64,000 bases of DNA from Eutreptiella sp. 'Long Island Sound 2002'. Its lineage: Eukaryota > Euglenozoa > Euglenophyceae > Eutreptiales > Eutreptiaceae. Location: contig OZ038378.1 of the NCBI GenBank assembly GCA_964036045.1, forward strand, positions 42,533,228 to 42,597,227, given 5' to 3'. The position numbers and the translations under genes were made by a program. The notes below the pieces were generated by a model. It was given only the letters and a program-made list of their open reading frames with translations. It was not told the origin of the DNA and made no database searches. Position 1 is the first letter of the stretch. Every line of letters begins with the position of its first letter. This document shows, one piece after another, positions 53,337 through 64,000 of the stretch.

Positions 53337-53874
53337 ATCCAAGACCTTCTCCAAGGGCAGGCTTGAAACCATCTCTCGACCCTTCTGGATCTGGAAGATG
53401 GCTTCCAGCAGATGCCCCTGTTGGAGGAGTGCAGGCATTTGACCGCCTTTTGCACCCCGCCGGGACATTTGCGTGGAAGGTCCTGCCCATGGGGGTTCTG
53501 TTGGGGCACAGGCTTCTCAGCGCCTTGTGAGCTGGTGTGTTGGCCGCCTTAAACCCCATATCAGAGCCTACATAGATGACATTTTAGTAGGCACGCGACC
53601 CATTTGTAGTGGCAAAGGGAAACTCCTCGATTCGTAAGCCATAATGGAACATTATAAACTCGTGCGCAAATCGTTCGAGGTATTGAAGGAGTGCCACCTG
53701 CAACTTAAAAAGGAAAAATATTTCCTTTTCTACACTCAGGTGAAGTAAGTTGGCCACATTTTGCATGAAGGTGAACGCTCTCCGGCACCTGGGAAGGTCG
53801 GCGCGGTGTCCCGAGTGGTCTGATGATATGATTCGGACGCCAAAGCAGATGAAGAGTTTCCTTGGCATCTGCAA
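53337..53874 (+). pseudogene. RT: B reverse transcriptase, copy 2, 5'-truncated
   Basis: Begins at the IQDLLQGQ block and carries LLDLEDGFQQMP and the intact catalytic YIDDILVG (YIDD 53569-53580). Nonsense changes remain (TGA after LLQGQA; TAG and TAA after the active site). Confidence 0.75.
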
Positions 53875-54523
53875 TTGGTATTCCCGTCACTGGTGGCGCC
53901 GCTCATGGATTTACTTGCCGAGAAGTTTAATTACCATCCTGAGAAACGCACCAGTAAAGTCCCAGCGCATAAGCAAACCATCAGTTGGACTCATCTGATG
54001 CGTGAGAATTTCGAGAAGATCAAAACTTCCCTGTGTGAGGCTTGCAGCCTGTACATACCCAGTGACCAAGGCGAGTTCGCCATCCATACGGATGCGTCAG
54101 ACCACGGCATTGGCGCTGTCCTGGAACAGAAGGATGACCAGGGAAACTGGCGTCCCTGTGCTTTTTTCAGTCCAAAACTCGACGGCAGCCTAAAATACAA
54201 CGCTGACAGAAAATGTCTTGGGTTATATGGGCAAGAGAGCATGGTCGGTGAGGGAAAAGGAGACTTACGCCCTGGTGTCCTGTCTTTTGAAGTTCAAAAG
54301 CTGGATATCAGGGCGCCACATCACTGTTTTCACTGACCATGACTCCCTGGAATCATGGTACAAAGAGGAGCTTTGTACCATGGCTGGTCTATTCGGATAT
54401 TGCGGCCGGTGGCATGAATTCCTCTCCCGGTATAATATTGTAGTTGTCTACGAACAGAGAGTGGAAAACGATGCCGCCGACGTGATGTCCCGCCTGGGCC
54501 TACCCAGCCAGATTGGGGGATGA
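53875..54523 (+). pseudogene. RH: B RNase H, copy 2
   Basis: ORF 53875-54336 has HTDASDHGIGAVLEQ and runs 40 residues further than in copy 1. ORF 54218-54523 holds the later blocks (REKETYALVSCLLKFKSW, ENDAADVMSR) in another frame, so the frameshift here lies further downstream than in copy 1. Confidence 0.75.
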
Positions 54524-54711
54524 CGCGACCTTTCACGGTTCGGACGCCGATTTGGAAGGGGTAACCTAGTGGGAGGCCTCTGAGCGCAAAAAGGAGCAAC
54601 AGCTCATCGCAGGTAACCAGTATCCCCGCAAAATTCTGGAGGTGAGAGCCCCTAAGGGACGTCCCTCATCACCTGACATGCAGGAACAGCGGGAGCGCGA
54701 TAGACTTACTG

Positions 54712-55854
54712 TTGCAGGTCAACAGGTTGCATAAAATTGTACATTATGAAAGCAGTTCGCTCCTGGACGACCCCGCAGTGGATGCTGTCCAAAGCGTGTC
54801 TGACCACTGTGAACGGTGTTGCCCCTTTCCGCCGTGCTTCAGCCAGGTGACTATGAGCCTCGAGGAGGACTCCTCGTCTGAAGCGGAATCCAGTGTAGGC
54901 CCTGATGAGGCCATCTGGAATGTGTTGGATGGGACAGATGATGTGTCCCCTCTGTGCTACAGTGAGGGGGACCATACCTTGGTTGCCGCTAGCGTCTTTC
55001 GGAACTTCACTGAGGTCAAAGTGCCGCCTGAGACCAAAATACTGTACGGGGACTGGATGCCCCACTACAGGGCGGACAGAACGTACAAACGACCCCCGGA
55101 TAGGAGTCTGGAGAATCAGGTCTCCATGGATGGATACCTCTGGGCCAAGATACCACAGAGCAGTAATCCCGACATTTGTCGGGATAGTAAAATTTGTGCC
55201 CCGCAGTCCATTGTGTCTCAGGTCATCCAGGCGGTACATGCATGTGCCCACCCGGGTCGGGCAAAGACCCTGGAGCTATTTCTACGGCGTTTTCACGCTG
55301 ACATGCCCTATACCCGGCCGCGGGAATCAGTGAACGAGACATTGTCGGACTGTGTGGTTTGCGCACAAGCAAAAGCTAGACGCGGCCCACATCCTGACTC
55401 CTGCAAACTGTTTCTCGTACCCTCGTTTCCTTTCAGCTCAATGGCCACAGACTTCCTGGATTTACCTGAAGTCCGTAGCCAGTCAACCAAGACCAAAATT
55501 TGTGCCAACTATGCCATGGTCATTATCAGTCGGTTGACAGGATATGTAATGGCCATACCCTGCTGTAAGGCGGGGCTCACCAGTTGTAAGGCTGCTGAGC
55601 TCTTCCTGCATAGGTGTGGAATTTTTATGGCCTTACCCAGAGAAATTCAAGCTGACAATCAGTCGATCATCAGCAGCAGCTTTCTCAATGCGCTTTGCAA
55701 TCCTGCCGGCATTGAACAGGCCAAGTCTATTGTATATAGTCCTCAGTCCAATGACAGGGCTGAGAGGGCTGTGCAGAGTAGGATCAATACTCTGCGGCAG
55801 GACCTCCTCAGCAGAAAGATGAGGTGGCTGGAGGCGTTGCCACTGGCCCTTTGA
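54712..55854 (+). CDS. INT: B integrase, copy 2, longest intact form (380 aa)
   Basis: One uninterrupted frame through the H-x3-H / C-x2-C zinc region (HACAHPGRAK, DCVVCAQAK) and the catalytic core (MATDFLDLPE, QADNQS, NDRAERAV; D-35-E). The start at 54712 is only the first ATG after a 1-bp insertion near 54704; copy 1 is open about 25 codons further upstream. The terminal TGA (55852-55854) is shared with copy 1. The GP(Y/F)-like continuation follows after it in the same frame (55855-56365), so the TGA is probably a nonsense mutation in a longer integrase. Confidence 0.8.
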   Translation: MQVNRLHKIVHYESSSLLDDPAVDAVQSVSDHCERCCPFPPCFSQVTMSLEEDSSSEAESSVGPDEAIWNVLDGTDDVSPLCYSEGDHTLVAASVFRNFTEVKVPPETKILYGDWMPHYRADRTYKRPPDRSLENQVSMDGYLWAKIPQSSNPDICRDSKICAPQSIVSQVIQAVHACAHPGRAKTLELFLRRFHADMPYTRPRESVNETLSDCVVCAQAKARRGPHPDSCKLFLVPSFPFSSMATDFLDLPEVRSQSTKTKICANYAMVIISRLTGYVMAIPCCKAGLTSCKAAELFLHRCGIFMALPREIQADNQSIISSSFLNALCNPAGIEQAKSIVYSPQSNDRAERAVQSRINTLRQDLLSRKMRWLEALPLAL

Positions 55855-55857
55855 GGT

Positions 55858-56365
55858 CTCAATGACCTCCCTGGGGTAGTAGCACCCTACTCGCCCCACC
55901 GGCTGGTGTTTGGTCGTGACCCCTCAGGGATGGGCAACCTACCCTCTGGTAGTGGACAGTGAGGGTTGTGAGGACGCCACCCAGTTTTGTAAGAGGGTGG
56001 CTGCGGAAAGGGAGTTAGTACAAGAAAAGCTGGAGGCAATACACGAAAAACAGTTGGACAAGTTCCTAAAGGAACACCCTCCCTCTGTTTTCGTTGCCGC
56101 CGACCGGGTATGGGTCCAGAATCGAGATGAAGAACGGGAAAAGCTCGGTAGAGTATGGCAGGGACCCGCTGAGATCATTGACAAGATCTCTGACTCCGTT
56201 TACCGGGTTAACCACAATGGGGTGGAGCAGGACTCATCAGTCAAACGGCTGAAGCCCTTTGTGAAGCTCCATGACGGATGTCAGCCCCCACTGCATTACT
56301 ACGCGGAGCGTCGTGAGATTCACGACGATTCGTACGTGGTGGAGCGGGTGGACAAGCATGAATAG
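55858..56365 (+). pseudogene. INT: B integrase GP(Y/F)-like tail, copy 2 (empty site for A)
   Basis: Uninterrupted version of the site where A inserted in copy 1 (CCGGCTGGTGTTTGG near 55902-55916). Contains RVWQGPAEIIDKISD and SVKRLKPFV; ends in TAG as in copy 1. Confidence 0.8.
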
Positions 56366-56465
56366 CGTCGAACAGGAGCCAATGGCCGCGAAAAACGCGC
56401 CCGCCAACTTCTCCTGGTGCCAAACCTTGGTGGTATGTTAGATTTCGCGATCATGCCCGCCTGGA

Positions 56466-56681
56466 ATGGCACCCCGCCGCCAGTTTTCTCCACATAATCA
56501 ACAGTACTTGATGAAATGTAATAGGCAGCATGGACTCCACGTGGACCTCAGTCACTTTAATGTGCAAAGGGTACAGGTGAAAAATTTCCATTTAAATGGC
56601 GAGTGGGAGTCAACCTGCTTTGCTCTCGGCCGCCTGAGCTTGAGCCTGAGCCTCAGTCTGAGCCTCAGGGGGGGTCCTTGA
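56466..56681 (+). CDS. small ORF downstream of B integrase, copy 2
   Basis: Same start as 28005 (MAPRRQFSP), but a base change in the run near 56580 shifts the frame into a Leu/Ser repeat. The alternative frame 56603-56803 restores the PEPEPQSEPQ version. No function recognised. Confidence 0.25.
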   Translation: MAPRRQFSPHNQQYLMKCNRQHGLHVDLSHFNVQRVQVKNFHLNGEWESTCFALGRLSLSLSLSLSLRGGP

Positions 56682-57005
56682 TTTATACCCTCCGGAATCT
56701 GTGGAATGGAGGACCCTCTCAAGGAAATGGTGAACCAGATCCGCCTGCAAATGGTGGTGAATCGCCGTTCCTGTCGCTGTACCCGGACACTATCCTGATG
56801 TAATACTGAGTTCACCGGACCCAGGACTGTGCCTACTTCTGCCGACGCTGTTTTTTTCCTGCTTGCTGACTGACTGATCTGAAACCAAATGCTGTTTTCT
56901 ATTTTTTCACCCACTGTTGCACGTGGACCCTCCCGAGATTCGGCAGTGGGAAGCACCCTTTTGTACAGCCTTTCAGGTTAGTTGTGAAGCCAGTTTGGAT
57001 CCTTT

Positions 57006-57245
57006 TTGGCTGCACTCTATCCTACACTTCACCGATTTCAGCGACTTCAGCAGTTTTTGGGTATAAATTCAGGGGAATTTATATTACTCATAAGTCACAG
57101 GATGGCAAATTTTACATTTCTAGTTCAGACCAGGCCTGCTGTCTGTGCGCGTGCCCTTCTCCTGTTCCTGTTGGTGTGCGCGTGCTCTGTGTTCTTTAAT
57201 GCCGGCCGATCGTTTGAAAATTCCTCCCAACGGGTGTTAATATAG
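57006..57245 (+). CDS. small ORF with hydrophobic segment, copy 2
   Basis: Counterpart of 28546-28785, with the membrane-like stretch kept (ALLLFLLVCACSVFF). Confidence 0.25.
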   Translation: MAALYPTLHRFQRLQQFLGINSGEFILLISHRMANFTFLVQTRPAVCARALLLFLLVCACSVFFNAGRSFENSSQRVLI

Positions 57246-58627
57246 TGTTAGTCCTATCCTGTTACGGAAATGGAAACGAATCGGAAGCTAGGGCGACTCC
57301 AGTGGAGGATAGGAGGCCCGAATTCAAGTCTGGCTAAACCCTGGTGTGGTTCGATCCGCCCACACCGGCTGTCGTTCACGGACTGGTACACGTTAATGGG
57401 CGCATCTGCTTCGGCAGTGCCACGCCTACGTGTATCAGGGATCACGAGTCCCTGGAAGCTGGAGGAGTCCTAGTGGAAGTGAAGTGGAAGTGGATGTGGC
57501 TGAGATAGGCGCAGCGGAAGGGATAAAAATTACTCGGTCGTTGCTCCGCAAGGCAAAGCAATTCCTCGTTCCTTGGCTTATCATTTGTTTGCCTTGCATG
57601 TGTCATGACAACTTGATCTCCCATGGATTCAAAGAGGCTGAATCTTTGGTGATTGTGTGTGTTGAACATGTTGTGTGCATCTGCAATGGGTGAACATGCT
57701 AAAGGTGAGGAATTTCACTTATGACCTGGTTGTTAACCCCTCTTTGGCCGTCTTACTCCGATGACCTTCGGTGAATTCATATCATTGGTCAAAGATGGTT
57801 GGTGATCCACTATCCTTCTCTTGGCTGCAAGCAATGGGGCATGAGTTCACTTAATTTGGCAATTGGATACAGGGACAATTGTCGGTCGGGGTTGGGGATC
57901 CTCACTCCAAGTGCATGCCTGCTCTCCTGAGTCATGGCTAGGCGAGACTCTCCCTCCATATGCGTGCTCTTGGGATTGGGTTTTGGTGAGGTTCGCTCCT
58001 GGGACATGGATTGGTTAGGCTCTCCCTCCTGGGCCATGGATTGGTTAGGTTCTCCCTCCTGGGTCATGAATTGGTTAGGTTCTCCCTCCGGGCATGGATT
58101 GGGGTGGGACCATCTCTCTCAAGGCTTGGATTGGGGTGGGACCATCTCTCTTCGAGGCAGGACTACTTCTCTTTGGGATGGGACAGTCTCACATGGATGT
58201 GCTCTCATTGGACCCGGGATACCTCTCTTTGTGCACTCACTCTGCGGGCCGGGTCTAGGTCTCTAATGTGACCCGGGGCATGTGGTCTTCCAATTTTCTT
58301 ACCCAATCTCTCTCCAAGTAGCATGCATTGAATTGGTTCGGTGTCACACAAACATGCAAATAGGCAATATTGATTTCACTTGTTCATGTGTGGATGGTTT
58401 CTGATGCACATGACGATTGTGGTTGCCTATGCCATCGGGTCCCAAGCAATTAGGCACCAACTGATGGGACCGAGTGGCATGTCCAAGGATGTGAGTGCAT
58501 GAGACATATGTTGTGTGTTGGCTTTTCTACTCATGTCTTTGTATCGCGACACTCTAACCGTGGGCAGCCCAGCAATTGGTATGTAGCACACACTAAATAT
58601 GTGAGGTTTGGCCGGCTGGCCTTTCTT

Positions 58628-58670
58628 GATGTCTTCTTTGCAAGCAGCAAGTAAACCCGTCAAGCCTATT
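58628..58670 (+). repeat. 43-bp direct repeat, left flank of the 813-bp insertion
   Basis: Starts GATGTCTTCTTTGCAAG, ends CAAGCCTATT. Present once in copy 1 (near 30168-30210) and twice here (also 59484-59526). Confidence 0.95.
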
Positions 58671-59483
58671 TTTAAGACGTCACAAATTTCTCAGTGCGGA
58701 GCCAGTGATACTATCATACAAAGCCAGAAGCTAATGTACAAAGTCATGGACTCGCATAACCCACGGGCCCCAAAGGCGCCCAGCGGTGTCATGTCGGAGC
58801 GGCGGCGGTAACTGAGGGGCATTGGGGACCCGCTGGCAGGTGTAGGAATGAGTAGTTGAAGGGCAGCACGACTTCAGAGCCGCGCAGCTTGTATTGCATG
58901 CACCGAATACGTATGACATACGGAGGGAGGCACATAGGAGCGTTAAGGGTGCGGACACAGGGAGCGATGCATGGAACCGGAGGGGCGCCGTAGGCACCAT
59001 GGACGAAGTAAAAGACTTGAGAGAATGATGTGAGGGAGATGTCAAGGCGCTGCCTATAGCGTCTTAATTGCCGGGAGTTCCGAGGTGAAAAGGGGGTGGG
59101 TAAGCGGAAATTCTGTCGGTCTGGACCCTGAAGAAACGCATTTTGGGATGTCCCAGCGCTTGTGTGATGAGAATTGAGCTGATAATTGAATTCAGCACCC
59201 CCGAATTAGGGGGGGTGGATACCTGAAGTGCCCTGCCGGGCTCATGAGATGAAAAAACCCATTTTTGGCACCGTTTGAGGGGGGTGGATAAACGGAAATT
59301 CTGTCGGTCTGGACCCTGAAAAACGCATTTTAGGATGTCCCAGCGCTTGGTTGATGAGAATGAGCCTCACAATTAAATTCAGCACCCCCAAATTAGGGGG
59401 GGTGGGTACCTAAAGTGCCCTCCCGGGCTCACGAGGTGAAAAAACCAATTGTCGGCACCGTTTGGGGAAGGGGGTTTGGGGAG
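58671..59483. mobile_element. 813-bp insertion in C LTR copy 2, type unknown
   Basis: Absent from the collinear copy 1 and flanked by a perfect 43-bp duplication of the target. The left half has a minus-strand ORF (58731-59045, 104 aa, Ser/Cys/Pro-rich, no motif). The right half is a tandem pair of ~188-bp units (landmark CGGAAATTCTGTCGG at 59105 and 59293). Each unit contains CACCCCC...GGGGGTG, which can fold. No poly-A tail, TIR or reverse transcriptase is seen. Confidence 0.7.
59086..59463 (+). repeat. 188-bp tandem repeat, two copies
   Basis: Period 188 bp from landmarks at 59105 and 59293. Units differ by substitutions such as GAATTA/AAATTA in the hairpin loop. Confidence 0.85.
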
Positions 59484-59526
59484 GATGTCTTCTTTGCAAG
59501 CAGCAAGTAAACCCGTCAAGCCTATT
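59484..59526 (+). repeat. 43-bp direct repeat, right flank of the 813-bp insertion
   Basis: Identical to 58628-58670; the LTR continues directly after it. Confidence 0.95.
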
Positions 59527-60504
59527 CACCTGCTGGCCATGGTGTGTGACATTGCTGAGTGACGGGCATCCGGCGTCCGGTGTGGAGTACCGAAGCATTG
59601 CCATCATGACAATATATATGTCACACATGCCGGGTGACAAATAGTGTTTGCCATTGCCGTGAGGTCACTCTCCCGACTCATATTTACTGATCTTCATTGC
59701 AAGTTCTTCATATGTACACATTCGTGACTCACGAGGGTGGGCAAGTCATGTATGTGGCCATACCGTACTTTGTGTTCATGGAGGCCATGGTGTCATGGTT
59801 GAGCAACGATGGGAACATTCCTTATGTCTGGAACCCATGTTGTTTACTCCATTCTACCGTCTTACGGGCAGGGCTAAGGATGGGCTATGTGTGCCCAAGC
59901 TTCGCGAGGACTCCAATGATGCCATTGTGTTTTATCTGCTTTTCTTTGTTTGTTGCCATACACTTAATGGACCGTATCGATGTCATTGTGTCATGCATGA
60001 TCATTCGTGAACCAATGAGTCTTCTCAATCCGTTGTATCAGGATTGTGTGGGCGTGGTGTCATACGTTCATAACAGAACGCTGATTTGGAGTGTGCATGG
60101 TCTAAAAATTGATTCTTGGAGTAGGGATGCAACATCGTCTTCGATAATTGCATATCTTATTCCAAGGCTTCATCTCCATTTCTACCTCTCAACTCCTTTG
60201 CCCGACATTGTCATTGTTTTTTCCCTTCTCCATGACTTTCATGTATTGATGGACCCAAGTGGCTCCGTCCTGAAAACTTCCCTCAATTTGAATTGGTGGG
60301 TCACATATTTGTATTTCCATTGCCAAGGGTTGCCAAGGGGTGTGTTTGTGGGACATTTTTCGAATTTGGGAATTGGTGATTGGTGAGCATGGAAGCATTG
60401 GTGAGATCTAGGACAATGGCTGTCACGGGGAAGAGGGTGGAAAGATCGGGAATAGGCGGTAGAGACCGCACAAGGGCAGGGGTCGGTCCTACGGACCCTC
60501 ATTA

Positions 60505-60516
60505 TGGTAGCAGAGG
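60505..60516 (+). other. primer-binding site of C, copy 2
   Basis: TGGTAGCAGAGG, as in A and C copy 1. Confidence 0.85.
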
Positions 60517-60844
60517 TTTACCTGCCGCCTACCGCCACCCGGGGAGCTTGGGCCCTCATGAGCCCTGCCCAAGTGGACCCCGGGTAACCATCAATGACAC
60601 CATCCGAGAGTCGGTGGTTGAACCCCGAGAAGAAGGAAGGCATTCAGGAAGAAGAGTGGGTACTGTTGACGACATGGAGGACATCGTCTCTTTTTGTGAA
60701 GGCGTATGCCGAAAACGATGCCATCTCTGAGGACCCGCGGAAGAATCGGACCAGGAGGTCACGAGCTGCAGCAGCGGCTCAAAGCCCTGGCGCTACCGCA
60801 AACGCGGTTCGCCAAAACCGTCAAAGAAGAATGAGGAATCGGCA

Positions 60845-63462
60845 ATGGAAATGACGGGGAGCCCTGTCCGCCGGATGTTCAGTGCTCCGTGGGACTCCGA
60901 GGGATATCATACTTGTTACCCTCTGGATGGTGCCGGCGCAGAGCCAGATTTCCCGGCGGGGCGATCACACACCGCCCCAAATCCTGAACTTGATCATGAT
61001 GGAGAACGTTGCCGCGAAGGTCGGCAACAACAAGAGTCCCAAGGCATACCGCGTTCGGTATGTTGGGAGCGGAGGCAGGAAGAAGGGACGGTGACGGGAC
61101 GGGCGACTCCGTGATGGGCGGAGGAGAGGAGCGGGGAGCTTCGGGAGGTCCGCCGCAGGATGGCTGGCACCGGGAAGAAGATGGTCGACATCCACACGAG
61201 GACGCCAAGGAAGTGGCGTGCGGGGACGGGGCGCGTGAAGATCACTGCCATTGCCGACATGTGGACTTCCTCTTCGGGAGGTATCCCCGGCCGGGCAAAG
61301 ATGCCAGTATTCAAAGGATCGACAAGTTGGACGACACCACGGGTGGAATTCTTGAGGACCAGGCCATCTTCGACAACACTCTAAAGAGTATCCGATCACA
61401 TCAAGAGGACTACGAGGCCAAGCTGGAGACAATGCTGGTACAGCAGCAAGGAATGGTGGACAAAATGATCAATTACCTGGAGAATGTCGAGGACAGGATG
61501 AAGAAGTTGGAGAGGGGTGCAGGAGTCCCGGCACCAGGTCCCGATCTACCACAGGATCGTGCCCCGGAATCTTTGGTGAGGCGGTTGATGACATTGAGGA
61601 CAGCCGTCGAAGGAGTGGCGCCCATGGAGGGTCCCATGGAATCGGCCCCATACGGTCCGCCACGGGTTGACCCCTCATTGTTGAGGCACATCCCACTTTT
61701 CTCGGCCAGTGTCATGTTGGGAGAGAAGACGCCGGAAAAAGGCTCAGGGATTGGTACGCCCAATCATCATACCCGTGAAAGAACGGTTGAGATTGACATG
61801 AGCAGCCCGCCAGCCGCTGCGACGTTCGATGCTCGTGCAGCATATGAGCGCCGGGTTGCTGAAATGGACTCGGAAATACGTGGAGGATGAGGTGGGGAAT
61901 CATGGGTGCAAGATCCGCGGTCGGGTATATGGGCCATGGTCGGTCCGAGCATGGAATAAGCCAAATCTGGACCGCGGGAAGACATGGAGATCCAAGGAGT
62001 TTACTCCCACTCCCCGGGCAACGGGAGTGGTGGAGGTATCCGGCTTGGGGGCGTCATTGCTTCGAATGTTGGGGACGCTGTACGCATCGAAGACCTCCGT
62101 GATGTGAAAATACCCAATTACGACGCCAACCCCGCCAACTTGGACGATTTCATCCTAGATTGAAAAGACTTCGCTGAGGAAAAGTTGTTGAGATGCGGTT
62201 CGGATTGGATGCTTGAGACAAGTGGGCATGTCGTACTTTCCCACACAGTTTGGCCCCGGAGTTGAAGGCGGATTTGCGTGACGCAATTTGGGAGAAGAGA
62301 ATCCGTACGGAGGGGCAGCGTTTGGACTGGTCTGAGCAAGAAGAAAGGGTGGATACCCCCAACCAAAGGCTTGATGACTTATGCCCAATACCCCTCAACT
62401 TGGAACGTGGGGAGCTGCGGTTGAGGGAGTGGAGGGGATATCTTCGAAAGTACCGCCGACTTCTAAAGCAAGTTGAGCATTGGTCGGAATCGGGTGAGTT
62501 TCGCCACCTCTTGCGGGATGTCCTTCCAGCTTATTGGAAGAAGCGGGTGGAAGACGAGGAGAAGAAGCGGGCAAAAAAACGTATGGCAGTACGCATCATG
62601 TCGCTGGAGGGGCAGCACCCGGGCATTATGGAATATTTCCGACGGAACCTCGAAGCGCCGGAGCGGATGATCTCGTTGAAGAATTCCGTGTACGTGGAGG
62701 TGTTTGATGAGACCGCGGGGGCACGTCTCCTTCAACTCAACAATGTCGAGTGAAAACGCGGGGAAAAGCTGAAATTGCAGATGATACCCACGCAAATGAG
62801 CCTGGACTCAATCATCCAGTACGAGAGCGTCGAATTGAAGATCAACTGCAAAAATGAAGCGCATATTGAAGACTGTCACAATAATGGGAACCATGATGGC
62901 CGTGAAGATCCACATCATCGAGAGGTCCTAGATGATCGCCGTAAGCGAGAGTATGACCCGGGAAGATCATGAGGAAGCGCACCCCTTTGCGTTTGTGGCG
63001 CACAACACGAAGGAGCATGGGTAGGACAAGTCGAAGTGGAGGAGAGCACCACCCAGTGGAGGAATGGGGAAACCGCCGCGGAGGATCGGCAATCCGCCGC
63101 TCTCCTTCAAGGAATACCGGCGGGAACATGACGGATGCTGGATCTGTTATGGGAAGAACCTCCCACACAAACACGATCATAAGACGTGCAAGATCTACGC
63201 GGAGGACAAGAAGGCTTTTTTCCAAGCCCACCCCGAGAAGGTGCCCAAAGAGAAGCGTATAGAGGCTCGGAAGCGTGGGCAAAGTGCTGGTGGACGCTCG
63301 GGAGGACAGGGGCATGGCGGTGACCGCCGAATTCGACAAATCCAAGAAGTGGCTGATTCGTTAATGCGGGGCATGGAAGCGCTCCAGGCCTTGCAGAACG
63401 AGAGAAGTGCCCTATGGCCGGGTGATTCGCAGCAAGACGGGGCTGCGGTGGACCGAACTTAG
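60845..63462 (+). pseudogene. gag: C gag, copy 2, decayed
   Basis: Same protein as C gag copy 1. A 7-bp deletion near 61008 shifts the frame early (ORF 60845-61114 to ORF 61009-61890). Stops include TGA near 61888, TGA at 62160-62162 (Trp in A; TAG in copy 1) and TGA at 62751-62753. The eight residues deleted in copy 1 (LCPIPLNL) are present here. The zinc knuckle CWICYGKNLPHKHDHKTC is intact in ORF 63064-63462, which ends in the same TAG. Confidence 0.85.
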
Positions 63463-63483
63463 AGAAGCCCCCACGGGAGTGGG
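63460..63483 (+). promoter_or_regulatory. gag UAG with downstream stem-loop, readthrough candidate (C copy 2)
   Basis: TAG 63460-63462, 7-nt spacer, arms CCCAC (63470-63474) and GTGGG (63479-63483). Confidence 0.55.
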
Positions 63484-64000
63484 ACAGCAGAGGACTCTCC
63501 TCCGAAAATCAGCGGAATCCAATCGAAGAAGGCATCTACGGTGCCGAAGAAGGTTCCGAAGGAGCCAAAGCCACTGAGTTCAACCAGTGCTAATCCATGG
63601 GACGCCCCACCAAGGGAAGTACAAGTGGATACTAGCAGCTGGGACAAGAAGGTTGGAGAGACCACGGAGGGTCCCTTGGATGGGCAGAACCAACCCAAAA
63701 TCCATGAGATACGTGATCACACGTTGGAAGTCCTTATGCACCCGTCCGTGCTAGAGTTGCATGCTGTGAGAGTCGTCCGTACACCACATGGCAATGAGCG
63801 GCAATTGCACTTGAAGGTGCGGGTAATGTGTGGACGGAAGGAGGTGATCGCGGATGCTTTGGTGGATACTGGGGCCCAGGTAAGCTTGGTGCAGAATGGA
63901 CTGTTTCCGGACACATATCTGAAGAGCAGTGACCGAGCAGTGCGCCTCAAGGTTGCAAACGGCGAGATCATGGGTGGAGGAGCCCATGAAGCCGAACTTG
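63463..64000 (+). pseudogene. PR: C protease, copy 2, cut by window end
   Basis: In frame with gag after the UAG. VIADALVDTGAQVSLV is the retropepsin motif. The window ends before the position where the satellite element sits in copy 1, so its presence here cannot be judged. No stop is seen in the visible part. Confidence 0.8.

Larger units (their letters stand above)
57290..60504 (+). repeat. 5' LTR of retrotransposon C, copy 2 (with insertion)
   Basis: Collinear with 28830-31189 except for the insertion at 58671-59483. Left edge approximate as in copy 1. The conserved frame at 59697-60386 matches 30382-31071 and is probably chance openness. Confidence 0.6.
53337..64000 (+). repeat. B-C segmental duplication, copy 2
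   Basis: Collinear with 11693-14262 plus 27442-34823 of copy 1. It starts abruptly within B RT and continues past the window end. Differences: no element A, an extra 813 bp at 58671-59483, and scattered substitutions and small indels. Confidence 0.9.

Overview
The window looks like nuclear DNA from a eukaryote with a large, repeat-dense genome. I see no bacterial operon, rRNA, tRNA or recognisable host gene. Almost everything is Ty3/gypsy-type LTR retrotransposon DNA (gag with zinc knuckles, retropepsin, reverse transcriptase, RNase H, D-35-E integrase, one chromodomain), satellite DNA, or segments that resemble nothing I know. The primer-binding sites match the 3' end of an initiator tRNA-Met. 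The host lineage cannot be fixed from sequence alone; an alga, plant or other protist with abundant chromoviruses would fit.

Layout. 1-2088 is C-rich and encodes at most a Pro/His-rich ORF. About 2.1-4.8 kb is a candidate 5' LTR of family B. 4.8-14.26 kb is decayed family B (gag, two zinc knuckles, protease, RT, RNase H, integrase), with a 1-kb insert at 9.3-10.5 kb. At 14262 integrase B is split by a complete 13.2-kb element A (14263-27441, minus strand) that has two 2.36-kb LTRs, a PPT, a PBS and a 4-5 bp target duplication. Integrase B resumes at 27442-27904. It is followed by a family C LTR (to 31189), decayed C gag and C protease. C protease is split by a 9.55-kb TIR-bounded, 7-bp-TSD-flanked element (34824-44376) made almost wholly of satellite DNA: about 340 copies of a 23-bp hairpin monomer, plus G-tracts and a 99-bp repeat. 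C pol resumes at 44384 and stops inside integrase at about 47572.

47.6-53.3 kb holds a tandem duplication with palindromes, a GC-rich anonymous stretch, and a 1.5-kb array of dispersed 22-bp hairpins. From 53337 to the window end, the B(3' part)-C(5' part) block is present again. It is 5'-truncated, lacks element A, and carries its own 813-bp insertion in the C LTR.

The order of events can be read from the nesting. B and C were already adjacent. The B-C block was then duplicated. Afterwards A entered copy 1, whose empty site survives in copy 2, and an 813-bp segment entered copy 2. The satellite element entered C of copy 1; copy 2 ends before that site, so its timing relative to the duplication is open.

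The coding logic of A and C is shared: gag ends in a UAG that is followed in the same frame by protease, with an identical 7-nt spacer and stem-loop in all three copies. This suggests that Pol was made by stop-codon readthrough. The very long ORFs at 35.5-44.3 kb on both strands are artefacts of a satellite monomer that has no stop codon in any frame.
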